From: JAUILH01 sp965230535
Lineage (GTDB): Bacteria > Bacteroidota > Bacteroidia > Flavobacteriales_D > JAUILH01
Direction of reading: 5' to 3'
Assembly: GCA_965230535.1 (NCBI GenBank)
Contig: OZ246009.1
Location: 1,612,001-1,676,000 of the forward strand
DNA length: 64,000 nt
The position numbers were made by a program, and so were the translations under genes. Below are positions 41,615-49,223 of the stretch, piece by piece; the first letter of the stretch is position 1; each line of letters begins with the position of its first letter. The notes beneath the pieces were generated by a model, which was given only the letters and a program-made list of their open reading frames with translations, had not been told where the DNA came from and did no database searches.

Positions 41615-43346
41615 GCGCTTGTTGGGTTTTAAAGTTGTTTGCCTGAGACAAGTTTTCTTGCTTATAAATAAGATAGTTTTCTATTACCAGAACGTCCATG
41701 TCGGTATTAAAAAAACAAGCCACAGCATCATGTGGACTCCCCACGATGGGCTCACCTCTCACATTGAAGGATGTGTTGATGAGTATAGGAGTGGAAGAGA
41801 TTTGTTCGAATTGTTCGAGCAGCAGAGACAGTTTTTTATTTTGATGGGGGTTGACGGTTTGTACCCTTGCAGATCCGTCCACATGAACACACGCAGGAAT
41901 TTTTGAAGCCTGATTGCACTGATGTGTCGATAACATAAACGGGGAGTCGGTTGGCATATCAAACCAATCGGAGGCAGGTTTTTCGAGTATAACGGGCGCA
42001 AAAGGACGAAAGCCTTCTCGTTTCTTTATCACTTGATTAAGATGTGATTTCATATCTGTGAATTGCGGACTTGCCAATATAGATCGGTTCCCGAGAGCTC
42101 TTGGTCCCCATTCGTCTCTTCCCTGAAACCAACCCACCACAGCTTTTTCTTTGAGTTGCTCTGCAATAGTTGCGGTAAGTTTTGTGTCTTCAAGTTTGAC
42201 ATACGATAAGCCTTCAATTGCCTTTTCTATTTCCGTTTCGCTAAATGATTTCCCCAAATAAGGATTCAATCCGGAAGGCACTTCATAGGATTTTGCGAAT
42301 TTCTGATGCCAAACGAATAAGGCAGCACCAAGAGCACCTCCGGCGTCACCACAAGCTGGTTGAATCCAATAGTTCTCAAACAAACCAGAAGACATGAGTT
42401 TGCCATTTGCTGTGCAATTTAGGGCAACACCACCAGCCAAACACAGATTTTTCGCATCAGTTTCCATCTTAACATGTGCGGCCATTTTTAAAATGATCTC
42501 TTCCATGACCAACTGAATGGAGGCGGCCACATCAGCATAAAACTCATCAAATTTGGCTTCAGGTTTTTGTGCCGGACGACCGAAAAGATCACAGAACTTT
42601 TGATTGATCATTTTTAAACCTCTGTTGAAGCTAAAGTATTGCATGTCAAGTTTGATACTTCCGTCGTCTTGTATATCGACCAAATGTGATTTGATAAGAG
42701 CCTCAAATTTTGGTTTGCCATAAGGTGCAAGTCCCATAAGTTTGTATTCTCCCGAGTTGACTTTGAAACCACAGTATTGGGTGAAAGCAGAGTAGAGGAG
42801 GCCTACTGAATGTGGAAAATGCTGTTCGCAATAAACGTCTAATTTTCCCCTATTGTGAACTCCATAGCTCGCTGTAGCCCATTCACCAACACCATCAATT
42901 GTAAGAAAGGCAGATTCTTCAAAAGGGGATGTGTAGCATGAAGAGGCCGCATGAGATAAATGATGTTCTGAAAAGTAAATGTCTCCCTTAAATCCCGTTG
43001 CTTTTTTGATTTGAGATGGAATCCAGAGTTTTTCCTTGGTCCAGGATTTTATGGCCTTAATGAAAGGGCGAATGGCCCAGGGAGCGTTGGCAACGTAGAT
43101 ATCTAAGATCCGTTCAAACTTCAAAAGAGGTTTTTCATAATAAGCGATACACTCAATATTTTCAATGCTGATATTTTCGAATTCCAGGCAAAAATTAACG
43201 GCATTAACAGGGAAACGAGAGTCGTGCTTGACTCTGCTCAAACGTTCTTCCTGAATCGCACATACGACTTTTCCGTCTTTCAGTAAAACTGCTGCAGAAT
43301 CGTGGTAGAAAGCAGAAATTCCCAGTATGTAACACGGTGTTTTCAT
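41601..43346 (-). CDS. O-carbamoyltransferase, NodU/CmcH/SxtI family
   Basis: 581 residues, full length. N-terminal Kae1-like domain: ILGISAFYHDSAAVLL, EERLSRVKHD, the metal-binding YFSEHHLSHAASS, FLTIDGVGEWATAS and LAGGVALNCTANGKL. C-terminal YrdC-related part: GRDEWGPRALGNRSILASP and SFNVRGEPIV. The family transfers carbamoyl from carbamoyl phosphate, through carbamoyl-AMP, to a hydroxyl group of a sugar or small molecule. It overlaps the SGNH gene at ATGA and SxtJ at its 3' end. The acceptor is unknown; the nearby glycosyltransferases suggest a glycan. Confidence 0.92.
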   Translation of the reverse strand: MKTPCYILGISAFYHDSAAVLLKDGKVVCAIQEERLSRVKHDSRFPVNAVNFCLEFENISIENIECIAYYEKPLLKFERILDIYVANAPWAIRPFIKAIKSWTKEKLWIPSQIKKATGFKGDIYFSEHHLSHAASSCYTSPFEESAFLTIDGVGEWATASYGVHNRGKLDVYCEQHFPHSVGLLYSAFTQYCGFKVNSGEYKLMGLAPYGKPKFEALIKSHLVDIQDDGSIKLDMQYFSFNRGLKMINQKFCDLFGRPAQKPEAKFDEFYADVAASIQLVMEEIILKMAAHVKMETDAKNLCLAGGVALNCTANGKLMSSGLFENYWIQPACGDAGGALGAALFVWHQKFAKSYEVPSGLNPYLGKSFSETEIEKAIEGLSYVKLEDTKLTATIAEQLKEKAVVGWFQGRDEWGPRALGNRSILASPQFTDMKSHLNQVIKKREGFRPFAPVILEKPASDWFDMPTDSPFMLSTHQCNQASKIPACVHVDGSARVQTVNPHQNKKLSLLLEQFEQISSTPILINTSFNVRGEPIVGSPHDAVACFFNTDMDVLVIENYLIYKQENLSQANNFKTQQAHVLD

Positions 43347-44383
43347 GGCAAATAATCGTGAAGTATGGGAGTTAGAAACTGTTTCAATACCTGATGACCT
43401 GTTTTGTTTAGATGTGGGTCGTTGGCGAAATATAATCTTTTATCTTCTGAATCCTGATCACTTAAAGCGGGGAGTGGATTTAGAAAAACGATATCCTCAT
43501 TTTTAAAGTGTTTTTTCAATTTGGATAACAATGCATAATCTTCCTGTAAATAAACCTTCTTATTGTCAAACTTTGCCCCGAGCTTAAGGTACTCGTTATA
43601 ATAGTGACCTCCCAGTTGGGAGCAGTGAGGAATAGGCATTATGACCAAAGGTACCTCATCCGGGATTTTGGCTCTGAGGTAACCGATTCCATCAATCAGT
43701 TTTTTTATTCTGAAACTATATTCAGTTGCAGCTCCTACACTTTTTTCCAGATAATATGGATCTGATTTGAGATACAATTTTGTTCTGGAAGAATACTTGT
43801 CTACCGAAAAAACTTTTTCGTTTTTAGAGTCATAGTCTTTATCAATATCCAGAGTGCTTGAATGGCTTACCTGACCCAGTTTCTGATTGATGTAGGCCAG
43901 TACCCGAAATCGATCACTGATCCACCAATACAAATTACGCACAACTCCCAATTCAGACCAGTTAATGGGATGATGGATGTCTATTAAATCATTGCCTAAA
44001 TACATCTGATAAATGACCAATTTTGGGTTGGTAGCATTCAATCGTCTTTTAGCCAATAAACTGGTCTGTATTATCCCAGTTCCCGGAACGGAAGCATTAT
44101 AGATACATGTGTTTGGGAATTCATCTCTGAGTTGGTCGACATAGCCGTTTGGCTGAGCGCTGAAAGAGTCTCCAAAAATGAGAACTGAGTTTTTGCAGTT
44201 GTCAGGTATCTTTTTGTTAAGCGCATTAAACTCAGTTCGGTAAAAATCAATCCATTGATAGCGGTAAACAATTTCCAGTAAACATAGTACGGTACAGCAT
44301 ACGAAGAATACGTAAGCCAAGCCTTTTAGAATTTTTTTTCTGGAAAATGTCAAGTTTATTGATTTGCGCCTGAAAATACTCAA
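43343..44383 (-). CDS. membrane-anchored SGNH/GDSL hydrolase-like protein
   Basis: 346 residues from TTG 44383, the only usable start after an in-frame TAA upstream. One N-terminal membrane helix (LAYVFFVCCTVLCLLEIVY) precedes an SGNH fold: LIFGDSFSAQPNG (block I Ser), IYNASVPGTGIIQ (block II Gly), YLGNDLIDIH (block III Asn) and FANDPHLNKTGHQVL (block V Asp/His). It may add or remove acyl groups on an exported glycan, as other SGNH proteins in surface clusters do. It is first gene of the minus-strand carbamoyltransferase operon. Confidence 0.8.
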   Translation of the reverse strand: MSIFRRKSINLTFSRKKILKGLAYVFFVCCTVLCLLEIVYRYQWIDFYRTEFNALNKKIPDNCKNSVLIFGDSFSAQPNGYVDQLRDEFPNTCIYNASVPGTGIIQTSLLAKRRLNATNPKLVIYQMYLGNDLIDIHHPINWSELGVVRNLYWWISDRFRVLAYINQKLGQVSHSSTLDIDKDYDSKNEKVFSVDKYSSRTKLYLKSDPYYLEKSVGAATEYSFRIKKLIDGIGYLRAKIPDEVPLVIMPIPHCSQLGGHYYNEYLKLGAKFDNKKVYLQEDYALLSKLKKHFKNEDIVFLNPLPALSDQDSEDKRLYFANDPHLNKTGHQVLKQFLTPILHDYLP

Positions 44384-44461
44384 ATTTAATGCACTTTACC
44401 GATAGTTTTGTCCGCTAGAAAGAAAAGCTTGTGGAACAAATGCCTGATTGTGTCAATGATA

Positions 44462-44492
44462 TTTGCTTTTGACAGTTGTTTTGCTACCTTTG
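44462..44492 (+). promoter_or_regulatory. promoter of the 44515 gene (TTTG-N19-TACCTTTG)
   Basis: TTTG at 44462-44465 and TACCTTTG at 44485-44492 have a 19-nt spacer, an exact match to the Bacteroidota promoter pattern. The -7 box is 22 bp before the ATG. Confidence 0.75.
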
Positions 44493-44514
44493 GTAGTTGA
44501 ACTAACTAGAATAG

Positions 44515-44886
44515 ATGGCAGTAACCAAAGGCACATTGCTGAAAAAAGCAATCGATCATATAAAGAAGACTAAAGCTAACACAATTAAAGCGGATACGGC
44601 AGGATATACCAAGCCTGACAAAATTAAGGTAACCGGATTCAATAAATCTCTTTTCCCTGATGCTGAAGCGCATTACGACAAGAGAGTGGATTTGTATTGT
44701 GTTGAGCCTAAGATGATAAAGAACGACTTACCTGATAGCATTGGCCGATGGATTTTTATGAGCATTGAAGCCAGAAAATTTGGTGGTAATTTATATATCG
44801 TTATTCCTGAAGGACACAAAGACAAGTATCAGGCGATTCTTACCCAAAAAAGTATCAGTGCTGAGGTAATGCCGGTAAAGGTATAA
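44515..44886 (+). CDS. conserved-looking cytoplasmic protein of unknown function
   Basis: 123 residues without signal peptide or membrane segment. The first 40 residues are basic (LLKKAIDHIKKTKANTIKAD), followed by an alpha/beta part with VDLYCVEPKMIKND, IGRWIFMSIEARKFGGNLYIVIPEGHKDKY. This last segment looks like a Rossmann-like or nuclease-like edge, but I recognise no family. It stands alone between two minus-strand operons with a near-perfect promoter. Function is not assigned. Confidence 0.65.
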   Translation: MAVTKGTLLKKAIDHIKKTKANTIKADTAGYTKPDKIKVTGFNKSLFPDAEAHYDKRVDLYCVEPKMIKNDLPDSIGRWIFMSIEARKFGGNLYIVIPEGHKDKYQAILTQKSISAEVMPVKV

Positions 44887-44898
44887 TTTGCTCCAAAC

Positions 44899-45636
44899 TT
44901 AATGACAGCTCTTCTTAGGAGGAGCAACTTTTCCGTCCTCTGTAGGTTCTTCTGTACCTATGGTCATAGTATCTTTGTGAGGACTCACGTAAGGAATATC
45001 CAATCCCAAACCTCTTACGATAAATAGAATGCCAACGATGGTGGTAGCCACTGGCATTATAAAGCTTGTATTGATCTTCAGCTTTTTGCTTAAAACCTGA
45101 CCAAATAAAGGAAGAAGCATCATAATAGGAACGGTTCCCAGTCCAAACAAGGCCATATAAATAATACCCCCGGCCAGACTACCGGAAATAACAGCTCCTG
45201 CAACAGCTACGTATACCAGACCACATGGAAGTAAACCATTCATGGCCCCCAATAGGAAATAGCCCGCAAAATTCTGAGTTTTTAATAAGGATTTGATGTT
45301 GCCACGCAGCCAATTCATAAATCGGGAATTATTCAGGCGACCTTTTAATTTTTTTGAGAGCAAAAAGGGTGTGATGACAGAAATGATCATGATAACACCC
45401 ATTGTAATGGAGACTTGCTGATGTATTTTGGTCATTACAATCGCATGGCCGATTGAGCCGAATACCAGACCGATGAGTGCATAAGTGAAAATTCTCCCAA
45501 GGTTATACATACTCACTGCCAAAATCTTCTTAGGCATATTGTACTGATGCAAGGGAAGGATCAATGTGATTGGCCCGCACATTCCCATACAATGGAAATT
45601 ACCCAGAAGTCCTAATATGATTGCAGAGAGGTACAT
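44899..45636 (-). CDS. TauE/SafE (DsbD_2-like) membrane protein of the cbb3 oxidase cluster
   Basis: 245 residues, six or seven membrane helices. The first helix carries GNFHCMGMCGPITL, a Cys/Met motif suited to copper binding, and a later helix has NGLLPCGLVYVAVAG; these are marks of the DsbD_2-like family often annotated as sulfite exporter TauE/SafE. The C-terminus is cytoplasmic and ends KKSCH. In Bacteroidota it always follows ccoG-ccoH, so a role in copper delivery or assembly of the cbb3 oxidase is likely. Starts 3 nt after ccoH. Confidence 0.78.
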   Translation of the reverse strand: MYLSAIILGLLGNFHCMGMCGPITLILPLHQYNMPKKILAVSMYNLGRIFTYALIGLVFGSIGHAIVMTKIHQQVSITMGVIMIISVITPFLLSKKLKGRLNNSRFMNWLRGNIKSLLKTQNFAGYFLLGAMNGLLPCGLVYVAVAGAVISGSLAGGIIYMALFGLGTVPIMMLLPLFGQVLSKKLKINTSFIMPVATTIVGILFIVRGLGLDIPYVSPHKDTMTIGTEEPTEDGKVAPPKKSCH

Positions 45637-45639
45637 AGT

Positions 45640-46071
45640 TTATTTCACAGTGATGTCTTGTTCGAAATAATACTGACTGCCCTGCACATCACAGGTGATC
45701 TTGAGTTCGTATTGTCCTGTTTTGATCTTCGATTTCGGAATTGAAATATGCTTACTGTTGTCCGGAATTGAAAGTTTCAGGTCCAAATCTGCGTTGTTTG
45801 GTCTAAATAAGTGAACCTGACCACTTACACCTTCCTTAAAATCTTCAGGAAAAGAAATGGCAATGAATTCTTCGGATTGATCTACAGTAAATACATCCTC
45901 TAGTGAAGCCGTATTGGCTTTGGCGTCAATTCTATCCTGATAGGTGATTTCCTGCTCGTAATAATCTTCTGTCTCCAGATCAGATTCAATGCTGTGTGAG
46001 CTGATCACCATAAAAAGAATGAAACCTATAAAACATGTCAGTGCTAACGCTAATCTTTGTCCCCAGTTCAT
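45640..46071 (-). CDS. ccoH: FixH/CcoH family oxidase assembly protein
   Basis: 143 residues. One N-terminal membrane helix (LALALTCFIGFILFMVIS) with the following SHSIESDLETEDYYEQEITYQ, which fits the FixH pattern (Y-Y-x-x-E/D near the helix), and a periplasmic beta domain (GQVHLFRPNNADLDL, YELKITCDVQGSQYYFEQDI). Needed for assembly or stability of cbb3 oxidase. It lies between ccoG and the DsbD_2-like gene with gaps of 3 nt on both sides. Confidence 0.85.
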   Translation of the reverse strand: MNWGQRLALALTCFIGFILFMVISSHSIESDLETEDYYEQEITYQDRIDAKANTASLEDVFTVDQSEEFIAISFPEDFKEGVSGQVHLFRPNNADLDLKLSIPDNSKHISIPKSKIKTGQYELKITCDVQGSQYYFEQDITVK

Positions 46072-46074
46072 AAT

Positions 46075-47478
46075 CTATAATATTGGTCCTATGAAGTCGA
46101 CTTCTACATCATCAATTTTCTCACCTTCTGAGTAGATGCCAACGTTAATATATTCTTTCTCTTTTCCTATGTCTGCCTTATTTAAAATCAGCATGAATTT
46201 TCCTTTAAACTCAGTATCTTTTTCCAGTACCCAACCTTTGTTGATGTGAATCAATTCGGCATTAGAGTCCTCAGTTCTGAGTTCGATTTTCTGTTCTTCA
46301 CCGGTCTTATTGATGATGGAGATATTGTACAGATTAGAAATTCTGCCATCTGTAGTTTTGGCATAATCAGTTCCTCTCACACGCCATACTGTTACATCCA
46401 GAGGTGATCTTGTGAAAATGATTGCTGTGACCAGAATTGTCAATACACTCAGTACTATAGTATAAGCTTTGGCCTTGGTTGTAAATCTGAATTTCTTCTT
46501 GGTTTCGATTGACTCTTCTGAAGCATATCTGATCAACCCGGGGTCTTTCCCAATGCTATTCATGATATGGTCACACTCATCTATACACGCTGTACAGTTC
46601 ACGCATTCTAATTGCGTACCGTTACGAATATCAATTCCGGTTGGACAGACTTTCACACAGGCAAAACAATCTATACAATCACCTTTACCGACAGCCTCTC
46701 TATCCTCATTCTTTTTGAACCTGGCTCTGTTTTCCCCTCTGGAATAATCGTAAGTGATCACCATAGAGTTTCTATCCAGCAACACACTTTGGAGTCGTCC
46801 ATAAGGACAAACAGTGGTACAAACCTGCTCACGCATGAAGGCAAATACTCCATAAAACACGAAAGAGAATACGATAATCGAAATCAGGCCACCAACGTGT
46901 TCGGAAGGTGGATCTGTGATGATATCAATCAATTCGTCTAAGCCAATAATGTAAGCCAAAAAGGTATTGGCTACATAAAAAGAGATGGCGTAAAAAATGG
47001 TGTGTTTAAGTGTCTTTTTCCAGATCTTTTCACTATTCCAGGGACCTTTATTCAATTTTTTCTGATGAGCAGCATCTCCTTCAATCAAATATTCGATTCT
47101 GCGGAAAAGCAACTCAAGAAAGATCGTTTGCGGACAAACCCAGCCACAAAACAGACGACCGAAAACCAGGGTGAAGAGCACAACGCCAATCACCGCGGTT
47201 AACATCATAAGTGCAAAGAGGTAGAAATCCTGCGGAAAGAAAATCTGGCCAAAGATGCTGAACTTTCTTTCAATGACATTGAACATGAACAGAGGATTGC
47301 CACCAATCTTGATAAAAGGCGCAATGAACAGGAACGCCATTAGTGAATATCCAACGATCTGACGTCTGTTAAACCATTTGCCCTTTGGTTTCTTTGGATA
47401 TAGCCAGATTCGTTTACCACTTTTATCAACAGTGGCAATCTTATCTCTGTAACTGTCTTTATCCTGACCTGTTTCCAT
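46075..47478 (-). CDS. ccoG: cbb3 oxidase accessory protein CcoG (membrane ferredoxin)
   Basis: 467 residues from ATG 47478, 1 nt after the ccoP stop; a TTG nine bases earlier overlaps ccoP and is less likely. Five or so membrane helices with FGRLFCGWVCPQTIFLELLF, then a double 4Fe-4S ferredoxin: GDCIDCFACVKVCPTGIDI and CVNCTACIDECDHIM. A periplasmic immunoglobulin-like C-terminal domain follows (RVRGTDYAKTTDGRISNLY). CcoG reduces copper for delivery to the cbb3 active site. Confidence 0.95.
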   Translation of the reverse strand: METGQDKDSYRDKIATVDKSGKRIWLYPKKPKGKWFNRRQIVGYSLMAFLFIAPFIKIGGNPLFMFNVIERKFSIFGQIFFPQDFYLFALMMLTAVIGVVLFTLVFGRLFCGWVCPQTIFLELLFRRIEYLIEGDAAHQKKLNKGPWNSEKIWKKTLKHTIFYAISFYVANTFLAYIIGLDELIDIITDPPSEHVGGLISIIVFSFVFYGVFAFMREQVCTTVCPYGRLQSVLLDRNSMVITYDYSRGENRARFKKNEDREAVGKGDCIDCFACVKVCPTGIDIRNGTQLECVNCTACIDECDHIMNSIGKDPGLIRYASEESIETKKKFRFTTKAKAYTIVLSVLTILVTAIIFTRSPLDVTVWRVRGTDYAKTTDGRISNLYNISIINKTGEEQKIELRTEDSNAELIHINKGWVLEKDTEFKGKFMLILNKADIGKEKEYINVGIYSEGEKIDDVEVDFIGPIL

Positions 47479-47479
47479 T

Positions 47480-49036
47480 CTACTCAACTATAGTTGTATC
47501 GCTCACAACATTGGTTGTGTCGCTCATCTGCTCAACTTCCGGTTCTACCGGACGAGCATTTTCTTCTGGGTTTTCCTCCGCACCTTCTTCATCCGACATG
47601 AAAACTGCATTGTCTTCAGGTGCCTTTCCGCCATCTTCAGGGCTTACGTATTCGTCGATAGACAAAACATAAGACGCAATCAACTGGATTTGTTTAGGAT
47701 TGTATGTGCTACTCCATGACTGCATACCGTTGTTTCCTCCGGCAGAAATAGTGTTAAACACATCTCCAATTTGGTTACCATAAATCCAGTAGTCATCCGT
47801 GAGGTTGGCTCCTGTACCACCCTGACCTTTGTCACCGTGGCAAGTCACACATTCACGACTAAAGAGTTTCTTACCTTGAGCGATAGATTCAGCATCTGTT
47901 AAAAGAACCACATCATCAGCTGTGATGTTCATCGCGTTGGCTTCCAGATAAGCTTGTACTTCCTTTTCAGCTCTGGCCACTTCTTTATGATAGGCTTCAT
48001 ACTGAAGGTCTCCGGTTTTGAAAATATGGAAGTGGAATATGAAAACCACAGCGAATACAATAGAGAGGTAGAACATCCACAACCACCAGGGAGGAAGTAC
48101 GTTGTCTAACTCTTGAATTCCATCATACTCGTGATCCATCAGGATGTCCTTTTCCTTTTCGATAGGCACCACATTCGTCATGCGCTTACCAAACTTGAAT
48201 TCACGTTTCTTAAAGAATCTGTAGCGCTTGTTCTCAATACCAATGGCTTCAAGAATCTGAACCAATACACTCTTTAGGTACAATACAACACCTAATAGAA
48301 TTAAGTTGATAGAGATTGCAATCCAAACATGTGTATTGTTGAATTTAAAGAAGGTCTCATTCACCTCAGGAGGGTCTCCGGGTAATTGAGAGAAACCAAG
48401 TGTAGGTAGCAGAATGATCAAAATCGTTAGAATCTTCTTACCTACGTTATGTTCTTTGTTATACTTCTCGGCAATTTTTTGCTTGTAGATATCACTTTGA
48501 ACAGTTGATCTGATAGAAGTTGCCAAAGTAAGTACCATGATGATAAGTACAATCGTAATCACCGTAGATACCCCAATGATTCTCATGTTTTGAGCATAAT
48601 CAGGAATGGTTTCAATTTCTGCTTCTTCACCTTCCGCGCCACCTTGAGCGGCACCGCCACCTCCGGCAGAAGAGGCTTTCTTTTCTACATAATTGTCAAC
48701 ATAATCCAGAACCGCATCAATCTCTTCGTTGGTCAAATCAATTGGGTTCATTTCTCCAGGAAAACTATTGGGCAGTTCAGACACATATGGATCGCCCATA
48801 GTGGCTGCTTCTTTCCAGTTTCTGACCCATTCGTAGATCAAGTCTGTATTTTCAGTGTTCTCTGCCCACTTAGCTCGAATGTCTCTAAGCGCAGGCCCAA
48901 CACCTTTTTTATCGGGGTGGTGACACGATTTACATTTGTCGTTAAATAGACTTTCACCATTTTGGGCTTCAGTAGAAAACGAGTTACCAATGAAGAAAAT
49001 ACCTATGGCTATATATAAGAGCTGTCTCAACTTCAT
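47480..49036 (-). CDS. ccoP: cbb3 oxidase diheme subunit III (CcoP) with extra N-terminal cytochrome c, fused
   Basis: 518 residues, well beyond the usual CcoP length of about 300. Signal peptide 1-25; cytochrome c domain with heme site C35-K-S-C38-H39; Gly/Ala linker at 121-140; membrane helix 153-173; a second signal-peptide-like stretch at 199-217 (KKILTILIILLPTLGFSQ); helices at 236-258 and 317-338; second cytochrome c with C396-V-T-C399-H400 and a probable Met ligand at 437; acidic tail. The topology is consistent: both heme domains fall in the periplasm. The internal signal-like segment suggests fusion of two former genes. It overlaps ccoQ by ATGA. Confidence 0.88.
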   Translation of the reverse strand: MKLRQLLYIAIGIFFIGNSFSTEAQNGESLFNDKCKSCHHPDKKGVGPALRDIRAKWAENTENTDLIYEWVRNWKEAATMGDPYVSELPNSFPGEMNPIDLTNEEIDAVLDYVDNYVEKKASSAGGGGAAQGGAEGEEAEIETIPDYAQNMRIIGVSTVITIVLIIMVLTLATSIRSTVQSDIYKQKIAEKYNKEHNVGKKILTILIILLPTLGFSQLPGDPPEVNETFFKFNNTHVWIAISINLILLGVVLYLKSVLVQILEAIGIENKRYRFFKKREFKFGKRMTNVVPIEKEKDILMDHEYDGIQELDNVLPPWWLWMFYLSIVFAVVFIFHFHIFKTGDLQYEAYHKEVARAEKEVQAYLEANAMNITADDVVLLTDAESIAQGKKLFSRECVTCHGDKGQGGTGANLTDDYWIYGNQIGDVFNTISAGGNNGMQSWSSTYNPKQIQLIASYVLSIDEYVSPEDGGKAPEDNAVFMSDEEGAEENPEENARPVEPEVEQMSDTTNVVSDTTIVE

Positions 49037-49221
49037 TTTTCTAAATTTTCGGTGTTATTATCAATTGGATAGTGGCTGACTTCATCAATTAAGCTTTTGT
49101 CGGTCCTGTATACATAGCGCACCAGGACTACAAAAAACAATAGGAAAATGATCAATGAGATGATTGGAAAGATTTCTATCCCATCCATTGTGGCCATATG
49201 ATTTTTAATGAACTTCAGCAT
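49033..49221 (-). CDS. ccoQ: cbb3 oxidase subunit CcoQ-like
   Basis: 62 residues with one membrane helix (FPIISLIIFLLFFVVLVRYVY) followed by a charged tail (RTDKSLIDEVSHYPID), the FixQ/CcoQ pattern. It may stabilise the interaction of CcoP with the core. It lies 2 nt after ccoNO and overlaps ccoP by ATGA, as in other Bacteroidota clusters. Confidence 0.82.
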   Translation of the reverse strand: MLKFIKNHMATMDGIEIFPIISLIIFLLFFVVLVRYVYRTDKSLIDEVSHYPIDNNTENLEK

Positions 49222-49223
49222 AA

